From NCBI GenBank assembly GCA_021732445.1, contig JAKFUZ010000007.1, positions 1 through 64,000 on the forward strand: a DNA stretch of 64,000 bases, in the 5' to 3' direction. The position numbers were made by a program, and so were the translations under genes. The notes under the pieces are model-generated. The model ran no database searches. It was not told where the DNA came from and saw only the letters and a list, made by a program, of their open reading frames with translations. This DNA is from Sphingomonas sp. (lineage in GTDB: Bacteria; Pseudomonadota; Alphaproteobacteria; Sphingomonadales; Sphingomonadaceae). Of the stretch, positions 9,178 to 21,879 are shown one piece after another (within the stretch, counting starts at the first letter, position 1; each line of letters begins with the position of its first letter).

Positions 9178-12100
9178 ATGCCTGATCTAGAACGGATATT
9201 GCGCGCGCCGGCGCCGCTGACGCTTGCCGGTGTGCCCGCCGGGTTCCTTCCGTGGTTGATGGCTGATCTTGCGCGCGCCGCCCGGCCTCGCGCGGTGTTC
9301 ATTGCGGCCGACGAAGCCGAGATGCGCGCCATTGCCGCCACCGCTCCCTATTTCGCGCCCGAGCTTGACGTCATCGCCTATCCGGCATGGGATTGCCTGC
9401 CCTATGACCGTGCCTCGCCCACCCTGCGCGTGATGGCGGAACGCGTGGCGGCACTCCACCGGCTCCAGCAGGCACCGCGCGGCGCGCAGTTGCTGGTGAC
9501 GACGGCCAACGCCGCTGCACAGCGCACGCTCAGCCCGTTTCGTATCCGGCAATTGGTAGCAACACTTGCGCCCGGCGCGCGCATTGGGCGCGATGCACTG
9601 GCAGCGCTGTTGCAGGCCAACGGGTATGTGCGCGTGGAGACGGTCACCGATTCGGGCGAATTCGCGGTGCGCGGCGGGCTGGTAGACCTGTTTCCGAGTG
9701 GCGAGGACCATGCCCTGCGCCTCGACTTTTTCGGCGACGAGATCGAGAGCGTGCGCAGCTTCGACCCGGCCGACCAGCGCACGACCGGGCGGCTCGACGG
9801 GTTCACCCTGCTGCCGGCCTCGGAAGCGCTGCTCGACGAAGACAGCGTAAAGCGGTTCCGCAGCCGATACCGCGAACGCTTTGGCGCCAGCGCCACCGGC
9901 GACCCGCTTTATCAGGCGATTTCGGACGGGCGCCGGCTCTCAGGCATGGAGCATTGGCTGCCGTTGTTCGAAGACCGGCTGACCACCTTGTTCGACCATA
10001 TTGGCGACGGCGCGGTTGTGGTGCGCGATGCCGGGGTCGCGGCCGCGGCGGCGCAGCGCTTTGAGGCGATTGCCGATTACCACGCCAACCGGGTGCGCGC
10101 GCAAACGAGCGATCCGGGCAGCTACCGCCCGCTGCCGGCCGACCTTTTGTACCTGACGGGCAACGAGTGGGACGCGCGGCTGGCGCTGGCGCGCGCGCAT
10201 CAGGCGGGCAGTTTTCATGAGCCGGAAAGCGCCGGCGTGGTCGATTTCAACGTGGACGGCAGCCGCGATTTTGCGCCCGAGCGCAGCAGCGGCGCGAATA
10301 TCTATGACGCGGTTGTCGCACATCTTGCCGCACTCAGGGCCAGCGGCAAAAGGCCCGTCCTCGCCAGCTACTCGGTCGGCGCACGCGAACGGCTGGGCGG
10401 GTTGCTCGCCGAACACGGGCTGCGCGGCGCAACACAAGCCGCAACGTGGCAGGAGGCACTGGGCGCGGCCGCGACGGGCGTTGCGCTGGTCGTGCTACCC
10501 ATCGACCACGGGTTCACGTCACCCGATATCGCGATGCTCACCGAGCAGGACATGCTGGGCGACCGGCTGGTGCGCCGCGCGAAGCGACGCAAATCAACCG
10601 ATGCGTTCCTTGCCGAACTGGCCACGCTGACGCCGGGCGACCTCGTCGTCCATGTCGATCACGGTATCGGTCGCTATATCGGGCTGATGTCGATCCCGGT
10701 CGGCGCCTCGCCGCATGACTGCGTGGCACTGGAATATGCCGGGGGCGACAAGCTGTACGTGCCGGTTGAGAATATCGATGTGCTCAGCCGATATGGCAGC
10801 GACGAGGGCGGCACGCTCGACCGCCTCGGCGGAGAGGCGTGGCAGCGCCGCAAGAGCCGTATGAAGGAGCGCATCCGCGAAATTGCGGGTGATCTCATCG
10901 CCGTCGCCGCCGAGCGTGCGCTGCGCCATGCCGACATCGCCGAGCCGGACGCAAGCGGTTATCCAGCTTTTGTCGATCGCTTTCCCTATGAGGAAACAGA
11001 CGATCAGGATCGCGCAATCGGCGACGTGCTGAGTGATCTTGGCGACGGCAAACCCATGGACCGGCTGATCGTCGGCGATGTCGGCTTTGGCAAGACCGAA
11101 GTTGCGCTTCGTGCAGCGTTTGTCGCGGCAATGGCGGGGATGCAGGTTGCTATCGTGTGCCCGACCACCCTGCTTGCGCGGCAGCATTTCACCAACTTTT
11201 CCGCGCGGTTTGAAGGGTTTCCCATCAATATCGGCAGGCTTTCCCGCCTCGTCTCGCCGGCCGAGGCCAAAACCACGCGCGAGGGGCTGGAGAACGGCAC
11301 CATCGACGTGGTGATCGGTACCCACGCCATCCTCGCCAAATCGGTGGCGTTCAGGCGGCTTGGCCTGGTGGTGGTTGACGAAGAGCAGCGCTTTGGCGTT
11401 ACCGACAAGGAACGGTTGAAAGCGCTGAAAGCCGATGTTCATGTGCTCACGCTTACCGCCACCCCAATCCCCCGCACGCTGCAAATGGCGATGTCAGGCC
11501 TGCGCGACCTGTCGGTCATCCAGACGCCGCCGGTCGACCGGCTTGCGGTGCGCACTTATGTGATGCCGTGGGACCCGGTGGTGCTGCGCGAGGCGTTGCT
11601 GCGCGAGCATTATCGCGGCGGGCAAAGCTTTTTCGTCACCCCGCGCATTGCCGACCTGCCGGATATCGAGGAGTTTCTGACCAGGCAGGTGCCCGAAATC
11701 CGCTATGTTGTGGCGCATGGCCAAATGAGCCCGACCCAGGTCGAGGAGAGGATGAGCGCGTTTTACGACAAGAAGTTCGAGGTGCTGGTTTCAACCACCA
11801 TCGTTGAGAGCGGGCTCGATATTCCAAGCGCCAACACGATGATAATCCACCGCGCAGACCGGTTTGGCCTGGCCCAGCTCTATCAGCTTCGCGGGCGGGT
11901 GGGCCGCGCCAAAACCCGGGCTTATGCCTATCTCACCACGCCTGCCGACCGGATCATCACCGAAACCGCCGAAAAGCGCCTGAAAGTGCTGTCTGACCTT
12001 GAAAATCTGGGTGCCGGCTTTCAGCTCGCGAGCCATGATCTTGACATTCGCGGGGCAGGCAATCTGCTTGGCGATGAGCAGTCCGGGCACATCCGCGAGG

Positions 12101-12630
12101 TCGGGTACGAACTTTATCAGGCAATGCTTGAAGAAGCGATCATGGATGCCAAGGCCGGCGGACTTGCCACGCGCCCGCGCGATTTCAGCCCGCAGATCAC
12201 AATTGATGCGCCCATCCTCATCCCCGACGATTATGTGCCCGATCTGGACTTGCGGATGGGCCTGTATCGCCGCCTGAACGACATTGACGCGCCACAAGGG
12301 CTGGAAGCCTTTGCCGCCGAGCTGATCGACCGGTTTGGCACGCTGCCTGATGCGACCGAAAATCTCATCCGGCTGATCGAAATCAAGCATCATGCAAAGA
12401 ACGCGGGCGTATCAAAAATCGACGTTGGCCCGCGCGGTGCGCTGGTCTCGTTTCACGACGACCGACCGCCCAATATCGACGGGCTGCTGGCCTATGTGGC
12501 GCGCCTGGCCGGCGTCGCCAGGCTGCGGCCCGACAGCAAGCTGGTGCTGAACCGCGTATGGGCCGACCCCAAGGCCCGGCTGAACGGTGCGCTGCAACTC
12601 GCTCGCGGGCTGGCAAAGGCCATTGGGTGA
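9178..12630 (+). CDS. mfd: Transcription-repair coupling factor Mfd
   Basis: An ATP-dependent translocase (1150 residues) that pushes stalled RNA polymerase off damaged DNA and recruits UvrA. The N-terminal UvrB-homology region includes [17 protein letters not shown]. The RNA polymerase interaction (CarD-like) domain follows (about 485-550, [17 protein letters not shown]). The RecG-like helicase core has Walker [14 protein letters not shown] in [20 protein letters not shown], and [10 protein letters not shown]. The C-terminal TRCF domain starts about 1000. It follows sdhE closely and converges with the EAL gene. Confidence 0.98.
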   Translation: MPDLERILRAPAPLTLAGVPAGFLPWLMADLARAARPRAVFIAADEAEMRAIAATAPYFAPELDVIAYPAWDCLPYDRASPTLRVMAERVAALHRLQQAPRGAQLLVTTANAAAQRTLSPFRIRQLVATLAPGARIGRDALAALLQANGYVRVETVTDSGEFAVRGGLVDLFPSGEDHALRLDFFGDEIESVRSFDPADQRTTGRLDGFTLLPASEALLDEDSVKRFRSRYRERFGASATGDPLYQAISDGRRLSGMEHWLPLFEDRLTTLFDHIGDGAVVVRDAGVAAAAAQRFEAIADYHANRVRAQTSDPGSYRPLPADLLYLTGNEWDARLALARAHQAGSFHEPESAGVVDFNVDGSRDFAPERSSGANIYDAVVAHLAALRASGKRPVLASYSVGARERLGGLLAEHGLRGATQAATWQEALGAAATGVALVVLPIDHGFTSPDIAMLTEQDMLGDRLVRRAKRRKSTDAFLAELATLTPGDLVVHVDHGIGRYIGLMSIPVGASPHDCVALEYAGGDKLYVPVENIDVLSRYGSDEGGTLDRLGGEAWQRRKSRMKERIREIAGDLIAVAAERALRHADIAEPDASGYPAFVDRFPYEETDDQDRAIGDVLSDLGDGKPMDRLIVGDVGFGKTEVALRAAFVAAMAGMQVAIVCPTTLLARQHFTNFSARFEGFPINIGRLSRLVSPAEAKTTREGLENGTIDVVIGTHAILAKSVAFRRLGLVVVDEEQRFGVTDKERLKALKADVHVLTLTATPIPRTLQMAMSGLRDLSVIQTPPVDRLAVRTYVMPWDPVVLREALLREHYRGGQSFFVTPRIADLPDIEEFLTRQVPEIRYVVAHGQMSPTQVEERMSAFYDKKFEVLVSTTIVESGLDIPSANTMIIHRADRFGLAQLYQLRGRVGRAKTRAYAYLTTPADRIITETAEKRLKVLSDLENLGAGFQLASHDLDIRGAGNLLGDEQSGHIREVGYELYQAMLEEAIMDAKAGGLATRPRDFSPQITIDAPILIPDDYVPDLDLRMGLYRRLNDIDAPQGLEAFAAELIDRFGTLPDATENLIRLIEIKHHAKNAGVSKIDVGPRGALVSFHDDRPPNIDGLLAYVARLAGVARLRPDSKLVLNRVWADPKARLNGALQLARGLAKAIG

Positions 12631-12655
12631 CATGCGGCCAGGCAGTCGCCAGCCG

Positions 12656-14671
12656 CTATCCGTCCCCCCGGCTGGCGAGCAGCACCGTCAGATCAGCCGC
12701 GCTCATTGCCGGGGCGCACAGAAACCCCTGATAATATTGGCAGCCTTCCTTCGCCAGCAAATCGAGCTGCTCAGCGGTTTCGACACCTTCGGCAACGACC
12801 GACAGGCCAAGCGATCGGGCCATGTCGATCACCCCGCGCACGACGATCCGGTCGCGGACGCCGCCGGCAATGTCTTGTGCGAGCTTTTTGTCGATCTTGA
12901 GATAATCGAGCGGGAGCGCTTTCAGATAGGCAAGGCTGGAATAGCCCGTCCCGAAATCGTCAATGGCGACACGGCACCCGGCGGCTCTGAGCGCTGCCAG
13001 CAAATTGGCGGCCGCCCCAAGATCATCGATCAGCCCGCCTTCGGTAATCTCGACCGTCAGCCTTCCGCGGGGGAAGCCCGATGCGTCGACGCGGTCGATG
13101 AATATGTCGGCAAAATCGGGCCGGGCTATGTCGGCGGCGGTGAGATTTATCGCCAGCCTCAGGCTCGCCAGCGCACCGGGCCAACCCGCCGCGCGCTCAA
13201 GCGCCACCCGCTGGATATGGTCCGACAGACCAATTACCAGATCAGCGCGTTCGGCCGCTGCAAACAGTGTTTCGGCGCCAAGCGACCCCATGCTGGGGTG
13301 CTGCCAGCGCGCCAGCGCCTCCACCCCCACGATCCGCCCGGTTGAAACGGTCACCTGCGGCTGGAACAATATGTCGATTTCTCCGGCGGCAATCGCCTGG
13401 CGCAAATCAACCGCCAGCGGGTCGATGGCGGCCGCGGCCGTGCTCCGGTCCCGCGCGAACACCATGGTGCGGCTGTCTGACCCGCGCGCATCCGCCAGTG
13501 CTTCGCTCGCGCGGCGCAGCAACGCCGTTGTTGTGTCGTCAGGCTCGGCATTGGCGATGCCCATTCGTGACCCGAGCACAATAACCGTGCCGGCAGCAAC
13601 AAAGGGTCGCGCCAGGCTTTCGGCAATGCGACTGGCGGCAAGATCAAACCGCGCCGCCGGCGCATCGGCCGCGAGCACGAATTCAGACCCCCCCATGCGC
13701 GCAACCACGGCGCGCTGGCCGAGCGATTCTGCGGCCGCCTCTTCAACGCGGCGCTGCGCAATGCGCAACAGCCCGTCGCCGGCCGCCCTGCCATAGGCCG
13801 TGTTCACGATTTCAAAGCGGTTAAGCGCAATCAGCGCCACGTGGAGCGACGCCGCGTCTCCTGCCGCCAGCCGTTCGTCGAGCCAGCGCCGCGCGGTTGC
13901 GGCGTCGCGAACGTCGCCGGGCGCCACCCGCGCCCCTCCCCGGCGTTCATCGGCTGCGGTCAACTGCTCAACGCTCGCCTCAATGGCATTGGCGGCGGAA
14001 TTGAGCCGCAAATGCTCGACAAACCGGCCGTCGCCCGCCAGATCATGCGCAAAGGCCGTGGCCTGCCCCGTCGTAAGCAGGCGGCGCAAAGCAGCGATTG
14101 CTGTGCGGCGATCGCGCGGCACAAGGCAGCGAAGCGCTTCCCCGACCGAAATGACCGCTTCAGTGCCGGCCAGCGCGGCGGCCCGGTCGTTGAGCAGCAC
14201 GACGCCCGACCCCACGGGGTAGCGCCACGCAACCACACCCCGCTCGCCCCGCTCGACGCGCCACGCGCCCGACAACCGGGCCGCATAGCGCGCGGCAAAT
14301 TTCAGCGTTTGGGCAAATTCGATTTCGCTTAGCGGTGCGACGAGAAAATGCGTTGCGCCGGCATCAAACAACGCGCCAAGCTCATCGATATCGCTATGCG
14401 AGACAATGGCGACCAGCGCGGCGCTGCTGGCCGACGCGGCCTCGCCCAGCAAACTCATCGCCGCCAGCCCTTCGGCCATTGACCCCCGCGTATCGACCAC
14501 GGCGACGGCCGCCTGGCTGGCCAGAAAGCGCCGCTCCAGCCCTTCGGTGCGCCGGGCCGCAATGGCCCGCCACCCCGCGCGCCCGGCAATTGCCGCCAGT
14601 TCGTCACGGTTGCGGAACGACAGGATGAACAGCGCTCGGTGCTGCTCCGGTGATCGGTCAGCGTCGCTCAA
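12656..14671 (-). CDS. EAL-domain c-di-GMP phosphodiesterase with degenerate GGDEF and receiver-like N-terminus
   Basis: A cytoplasmic signalling protein, 671 residues from the proposed TTG. The N-terminal ~125 residues have a receiver-like pattern (VAVVDTRG, then DAGATHFLVAP), but the conserved Lys is Ala. A linker leads to a GGDEF domain whose signature reads GGSEF (about 327), so cyclase activity is unlikely. The EAL domain (about 430-665) keeps VEALARWQ, the Asn in INLTAAD, VEITEGG, IDDFGTGYSSLAYLKALPLDYLKID and VVAEGVET, so c-di-GMP hydrolysis is expected. The frame is open far into moaA on the other strand, but real coding must stop before it. The TTG at 14671 with upstream GAGA is the best start; no in-frame ATG lies near. 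Confidence 0.85.
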   Translation of the reverse strand: MSDADRSPEQHRALFILSFRNRDELAAIAGRAGWRAIAARRTEGLERRFLASQAAVAVVDTRGSMAEGLAAMSLLGEAASASSAALVAIVSHSDIDELGALFDAGATHFLVAPLSEIEFAQTLKFAARYAARLSGAWRVERGERGVVAWRYPVGSGVVLLNDRAAALAGTEAVISVGEALRCLVPRDRRTAIAALRRLLTTGQATAFAHDLAGDGRFVEHLRLNSAANAIEASVEQLTAADERRGGARVAPGDVRDAATARRWLDERLAAGDAASLHVALIALNRFEIVNTAYGRAAGDGLLRIAQRRVEEAAAESLGQRAVVARMGGSEFVLAADAPAARFDLAASRIAESLARPFVAAGTVIVLGSRMGIANAEPDDTTTALLRRASEALADARGSDSRTMVFARDRSTAAAAIDPLAVDLRQAIAAGEIDILFQPQVTVSTGRIVGVEALARWQHPSMGSLGAETLFAAAERADLVIGLSDHIQRVALERAAGWPGALASLRLAINLTAADIARPDFADIFIDRVDASGFPRGRLTVEITEGGLIDDLGAAANLLAALRAAGCRVAIDDFGTGYSSLAYLKALPLDYLKIDKKLAQDIAGGVRDRIVVRGVIDMARSLGLSVVAEGVETAEQLDLLAKEGCQYYQGFLCAPAMSAADLTVLLASRGDG

Positions 14672-14821
14672 TGTCGGTCTCGTCGCGTCATCGCCATGCT
14701 TTAGCCGCCGCTCAGGAAATCGCCAATGCGCAAACGAGTGGCGCCACAATCGGGCGTCCAGCATCACCGTGCACGCGAAAACCTGTTGTTTGCGCTCCCC
14801 CGAACGCCTAGCTCTGTGCAC

Positions 14822-15820
14822 ATGCCCTGCGCGCCCGCCCTGATCGACAGCCATGGTCGCCACATCAGCTATTTGCGGATTTCGGTGACGGACCGGTGCG
14901 ACCTGCGGTGCCGCTATTGCATGGCCGAGGACATGACCTTCCTCCCCAAAAGCGAGGTGCTGACGCTGGAGGAACTGGCACTTATCGCCGAGCGCTTCAT
15001 TGCGCGCGGCATCACCAAAATCCGGCTGAGCGGCGGCGAGCCGCTGGTCCGGCGCGACGTTGTGGACCTGGTCAGGCGGCTTGGGAGCCATGTCGGCTGC
15101 GGCCTTGATGAATTGACGATGACGACGAACGGCACCCGCCTGGCCACCCATGCCGATGCGCTGTACGCAGCGGGCATCCGCCGACTGAACGTCAGCCTCG
15201 ACAGCCTGGACCCTGCCCTTTTTCGCCACATCACGCGGCATGGCAATGTCGCGCGCGTGCTGGACGGCGTTTTTGCCGCGGCGGCCGCCGGGCTGGCGAT
15301 CAAGATCAACATGGTTGCGCTCAAAGGGCTGAACGAGGCCGAAATTCCGGCGATGCTGGCCTGGTGCGGCGACAATGGCTTTGACCTGTCCCTGATCGAA
15401 ACCATGCCGCTTGGCGCCATCGACGAGGAGCGTATCGACCGCTTCCTGCCGCTGACCGACGTTTTTGCGACACTGTCTGCCCGGTTCGCGCTGAGCCGCG
15501 ATGCGCACCGCAGCGGCGGCCCGGCGCGCTATTGGCGGGTGGCGCCCTATGGCACCCGGCTGGGCCTCATCTCTCCGCTCACGGCCAATTTCTGTGACGG
15601 GTGCAACCGTGTGCGGCTGACGACTGAGGGCAAGCTCTATATGTGCCTTGGCCATGACGATCAGGTTGATCTGAAGACGGTGCTGCGCACGCACGGCCCG
15701 GCTGCACTTGACGACGCCATCGACACGGCAATGCGGCTGAAGCCCAAGGCGCATGATTTCCGCATCGAGGCAGGGTCCGCGCCTGCCGTCGCGCGGCACA
15801 TGAGCGTGACGGGGGGATGA
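14822..15820 (+). CDS. moaA: GTP 3',8-cyclase MoaA
   Basis: A radical-SAM enzyme for the first step of molybdenum cofactor synthesis (GTP to 3',8-cyclo-7,8-dihydro-GTP, later cPMP); 332 residues. The radical-SAM cysteines are in CDLRCRYCMAE. The second [4Fe-4S] cluster site is in FCDGCNRVRLTTEGKLYMCLG, and the protein ends in the functional Gly-Gly tail. The ATG at 14822 is chosen over a longer frame because the family begins close to LIDSHGRHISYLRISVTDRC. It overlaps nadK by four bases (ATGA). MoaD and MoaE are 40 kb away in the window. Confidence 0.96.
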   Translation: MPCAPALIDSHGRHISYLRISVTDRCDLRCRYCMAEDMTFLPKSEVLTLEELALIAERFIARGITKIRLSGGEPLVRRDVVDLVRRLGSHVGCGLDELTMTTNGTRLATHADALYAAGIRRLNVSLDSLDPALFRHITRHGNVARVLDGVFAAAAAGLAIKINMVALKGLNEAEIPAMLAWCGDNGFDLSLIETMPLGAIDEERIDRFLPLTDVFATLSARFALSRDAHRSGGPARYWRVAPYGTRLGLISPLTANFCDGCNRVRLTTEGKLYMCLGHDDQVDLKTVLRTHGPAALDDAIDTAMRLKPKAHDFRIEAGSAPAVARHMSVTGG

Positions 15821-16596
15821 CCGAGCCCCTCCGGCGCGCGCTCGTCGCCTCCACCACGCCGCAGGCGCAGGAGGCCGCCGCCACGCTGCGCGCCACCGAG
15901 GACTGGGTCAGCGAGCGCGAGGCCGATGTCATCATCGCGCTGGGCGGTGACGGGTTCATGCTCCAGACGCTCCACGCACAGCTTGAAGGGCCAGGCGCGC
16001 CAACGCCCGTTTTCGGCATGAACCTTGGCACCGTTGGCTTTTTGATGAACGAATGGCGCGATGGGGGGCTGGAGCAACGGCTGGCCAACAGCAAGTCGTT
16101 CAAGGTCACCCCGCTGCGGATGACGGCGCAAACCATTTCTGGTGAAACGCACTCGCTTCCTGCCATCAACGAGGTTTCGCTGCTGCGGGAAACGCGCCAG
16201 ACAGCAAAGCTGGAAGTAACGCTCAACGACCGCCTCGTCATCTCAGAACTGGCGTGCGACGGCATTCTGGCGGCAACCCCGGCTGGCTCCACTGCCTATA
16301 ATTTCTCGGCGCAGGGGCCGATATTGCCGCTGGGTTCAGCGCTCATCGCGCTCACACCGATAAGCCCGTTTCGCCCCCGCCGCTGGCGCGGCGCGATATT
16401 GCCTGACAAGGCGCGGATCGGCATCCGCGTGCTGGAACCCGCCAAGCGCCCGGTGAGCGCGGTGGCCGACCAGCGCGAAGTCCGCGACGTCGCGCGCGTC
16501 GACATCGCAATTGACAGGACGCGCGAACTCACCTTGCTATTTGATCCCGAGCACGCGCTTGACGACCGCATTACCATGGAGCAGTTTATCGAGTGA
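15817..16596 (+). CDS. nadK: NAD kinase
   Basis: Phosphorylates NAD to NADP using ATP; 259 residues, typical of the short alphaproteobacterial form. The nucleotide-binding GGDGFML is at about 47-53, NLGTVGFLMNE follows, and the NE of INEVSLLRE and the DGILAATPAGSTAY segment bind substrate. It overlaps the moaA stop by four bases, so the two are probably co-translated. It is followed by tRNA-Asn, 55 bases downstream. Confidence 0.95.
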   Translation: MTEPLRRALVASTTPQAQEAAATLRATEDWVSEREADVIIALGGDGFMLQTLHAQLEGPGAPTPVFGMNLGTVGFLMNEWRDGGLEQRLANSKSFKVTPLRMTAQTISGETHSLPAINEVSLLRETRQTAKLEVTLNDRLVISELACDGILAATPAGSTAYNFSAQGPILPLGSALIALTPISPFRPRRWRGAILPDKARIGIRVLEPAKRPVSAVADQREVRDVARVDIAIDRTRELTLLFDPEHALDDRITMEQFIE

Positions 16597-16651
16597 TCCG
16601 GGCTTGCATCCTTGGCCAAGCGGTTATAGAGGCACCCCCCACACCGTGCAT

Positions 16652-16726
16652 TCCCTGATAGCTCAGCGGTAGAGCTCTCGACTGTTAATCGAGTGGTCGT
16701 TGGTTCGAATCCAACTCAGGGAGCCA
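16652..16726 (+). tRNA. tRNA-Asn (anticodon GTT)
   Basis: A complete cloverleaf. The acceptor stem is TCCCTGA / TCAGGGA, the anticodon stem CTCGA/TCGAG closes the loop CTGTTAA with GTT at 16684-16686, and the T-loop is TTCGAAT. The discriminator is G and CCA is encoded (16724-16726). It reads AAC and AAT. Confidence 0.97.
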
Positions 16727-16797
16727 GTGGCGCACGCGGGATCTTCGTCACGCAATCGTGCTGACGGGCGCGTTTTCCCGGCAGATGCTGCCTCCCC

Positions 16798-19536
<2,739 letters not shown>

Positions 19537-19649
19537 GGAATAACATCCTGATATATGGTAAAAACGCCGGCGGAAAACGGTCTCCCACACCAGGCGCATC
19601 AATTGGGGTACGGCGCAAACACAGGCGCGCCACCGGTGAGAGCCGCGCG

Positions 19650-19910
19650 CTATTCGCGCCGGCGGCTCGCATAGAGCGGAAAGGCAGGCGCCACCGGAAC
19701 CGCCGCATGACGGGCAACGCCGCCAACCGCCGCGTTTGGCCAAGGCCCCCGCACCCGGTCAAAGCGGACAGAGGCCGCCTTCGCCTGAAAAACGGCCGCG
19801 GGCTGCACTGACGGCTGGCTCACCACGACTGGCGCGACGCTGTCAACGGTGCCCGACACCACACCGGCCAGCGCGGAAATCAGCGCGGAAAAGAAAATGA
19901 GCAGTTTCAC
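19650..19910 (-). CDS. Small single-span membrane or secreted protein, unknown function
   Basis: Not recognised as a named family. From a GTG at 19910 it encodes 86 residues. A hydrophobic N-terminus ([19 protein letters not shown]) may be a signal or anchor, followed by an Ala/Val-rich stretch and a C-terminal segment ending YASRRRE. An in-frame ATG upstream would give 119 residues, but the added part is not protein-like. It lies between secA and the TonB-domain gene on the same strand. Similar short proteins occur near secA/argJ in related genomes, by my recollection only. Confidence 0.5.
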   Translation of the reverse strand: MKLLIFFSALISALAGVVSGTVDSVAPVVVSQPSVQPAAVFQAKAASVRFDRVRGPWPNAAVGGVARHAAVPVAPAFPLYASRRRE

Positions 19911-20022
19911 GGCATAATCCACTAGCGCCAACCAGCGCAGGAGGGAAGTGGGGTGCGCGCGCCGATTTACAACGCCGGGCTTCACCGGCACCCGGCCACC
20001 AGCCTTCACCCTTTCGCGCGCG

Positions 20023-20502
20023 TCACTCGGCAGCCGCTGGCGCTTCCTGAACGTTGAACCGGATGCCCGACTGCCAGGTGCCGGCGACCGCCCTGCCGGC
20101 GGGGTCTCTGGCGGGCTTGAACTGCCCGTTGCTGATAAGCAACCCGCACGTCGCCGAATCGCGCAACGCCGACCCGCTGGACTCGACGATATTGCACTGG
20201 AGTATGCGCCCGCGATCGTCGATCAACAGGGCGAAAACGGTGCGCCGCTGCTCAACCGCTGCCCGGGCTTCCGGCGGATACTCCTCCAGCGGTAACCACG
20301 ATGCCGGGTCGCCGATTGGCTCGGGCGAGGTGCCGGCCGGTGGTTTTGGCGGCGCGATTGCCGCTGCGATTGGCGGGGCAATGGGCGTGGCCGTGGGGCT
20401 GGCGGCCGCTGGCCGCGGCGCAGCCTTGCGCGACGTCTGGCCCGCCGCAGGTGCCAAGCCGCTTGTCGCGACCAGGCCACACATGCCCAACACCGCCACC
20501 AT
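20023..20502 (-). CDS. TonB C-terminal-domain protein, exported
   Basis: 159 residues from the ATG at 20502. A cleavable-looking signal (MVAVLGMCGLVATSGLAPAAG) is followed by a Pro/Ala-rich linker (about 30-60). The C-terminal ~90 residues have the TonB-C pattern: WLPLEEYPPEARAAVEQRRT, VFALLIDDRGRILQCNIVESSGSALRDSATC, and a final GRFK-like strand (NGQFKPARDPAGRAVAG). Unlike true TonB, the N-terminus lacks a retained anchor with a conserved Ser-His face, so energy transduction is doubtful. A soluble periplasmic role is inferred. A longer start at 20589 is possible but adds non-signal sequence. Confidence 0.75.
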   Translation of the reverse strand: MVAVLGMCGLVATSGLAPAAGQTSRKAAPRPAAASPTATPIAPPIAAAIAPPKPPAGTSPEPIGDPASWLPLEEYPPEARAAVEQRRTVFALLIDDRGRILQCNIVESSGSALRDSATCGLLISNGQFKPARDPAGRAVAGTWQSGIRFNVQEAPAAAE

Positions 20503-20651
20503 CTGCCGCACGCCACCATCCCCCAAGCCATCCTGCCCCAAAAGTGTAGACGACGCGCGACGGCTTGTCACTTGCGCCCGCGCTTGCATTGCGCCGCAGT
20601 GCCGTGCAATCGACGCGCATTGTTCGATGCCCGACGATGGACGAATAGCAG

Positions 20652-21878
20652 ATGTCAGCCCCGCGCTCCCCGCTTGCCCTGCCGTTTCCCGATCTGCCGC
20701 CGCTGGCGGGCGTCATCACGCGCACAGCGCGGGCGGGATACAAGGACTGGGAGCGCTGCGACCTGACCTTCGTCGAACTGCCGCCCGGAACAGCGGTCGC
20801 CGGCGTTACCACGCGCAGCAAATGCCCCTCTCCCGAAGTGGACTGGTGTCGCACAGCCCTTGCCGATGGAAACGCGCGCGCGCTGGTGGTGAATGCGGGG
20901 AACGCCAATGCCTTTACCGGGCGGCGCGGGGCCGCAGCGGTTGAGGCCATCACCGCGCGCGTCGCGGCGCATCTGGGGTGCGCGCCCAGCGACGTTTTCG
21001 TGGCCTCCACCGGGGTCATCGGCACCCCGCTGCCCATCGACAAAGCGCACGCCGGGCTTGATACCGCCTTCCGCGCCGCGCCCTGTTCGTGGCGTGAAAC
21101 GACGGCGGCGATCGGCACCACCGACACCTTCGAAAAGGCGGCGATGGCCACGGCGATGGTCGGCGACACCAAGGTGACACTTGTCGGCATCGCCAAGGGT
21201 TCTGGCATGATCGCGCCCGACATGGCGACCATGCTCGGCTTTGTGTTCACCGATGCAGCGGTCGCCCCCGGTTTTCTCCAGACGGCGCTCAGTGTGGCAA
21301 ATGCCGGGACATTTTCGTGCATCACCGTCGACAGCGATACCTCGACCAGCGACACGCTTCTGGCTTTCGCAACCGGCACAGCGGGGAACCGGCCGATCAC
21401 CGCCCCGGACGATGCCGGCGCGGATGCGTTTCAGGCCGCCCTCGCCGACGTGTGTCATCAACTCGCCACGTTGGTGGTGCGTGACGGCGAGGGCGCGACC
21501 AAGTTCATTACCGTTGCGGTCACTGGCGCCACATCGGATGCAAGCGCCCACCGCGTTGCGATGAGCATCGCCAATTCACCGCTCGTCAAAACGGCGGTGG
21601 CCGGGGGAGATGCCAATTGGGGCCGGGTCGTGATGGCCATCGGCAAGGCCGGGGAGCCTGCCGACCGCGACCGGCTGGCAATCAGCTTCGGCCCGACCTG
21701 GGTTGCAAAAGATGGGCAAGTGGTCCCCGATTATGATGAAGCCCCGGTTGCGGCGCATCTTGCCAGTTCGATGGTAGATATCGGCGCAGACCTTGGGCTG
21801 GGTGTCGGCCGCGCCACGGTTTGGACGTGCGACCTCACCCATGGCTATATTTCGATCAACGCCGATTACAGGAGCTGA
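20652..21878 (+). CDS. argJ: Bifunctional ornithine acetyltransferase / N-acetylglutamate synthase
   Basis: Recycles the acetyl group in arginine synthesis; 408 residues. The self-cleavage and nucleophile site is in MIAPDMATMLGFVFTDA, where the Thr after Ala becomes the N-terminal residue of the beta chain. TTRSKCPSPEVDW and NAGNANAFTG are typical alpha-chain segments, and DLTHGYISINADYRS is the usual C-terminus. It is divergent from the TonB-domain gene and followed one base later by the glutathione transferase gene. Confidence 0.97.
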   Translation: MSAPRSPLALPFPDLPPLAGVITRTARAGYKDWERCDLTFVELPPGTAVAGVTTRSKCPSPEVDWCRTALADGNARALVVNAGNANAFTGRRGAAAVEAITARVAAHLGCAPSDVFVASTGVIGTPLPIDKAHAGLDTAFRAAPCSWRETTAAIGTTDTFEKAAMATAMVGDTKVTLVGIAKGSGMIAPDMATMLGFVFTDAAVAPGFLQTALSVANAGTFSCITVDSDTSTSDTLLAFATGTAGNRPITAPDDAGADAFQAALADVCHQLATLVVRDGEGATKFITVAVTGATSDASAHRVAMSIANSPLVKTAVAGGDANWGRVVMAIGKAGEPADRDRLAISFGPTWVAKDGQVVPDYDEAPVAAHLASSMVDIGADLGLGVGRATVWTCDLTHGYISINADYRS

Positions 21879-21879
21879 T

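Noticed and set aside
14672-15799. N-terminal extension of the EAL gene into moaA
   Set aside because: It lies antisense to the well-supported radical-SAM gene and shows no domain.
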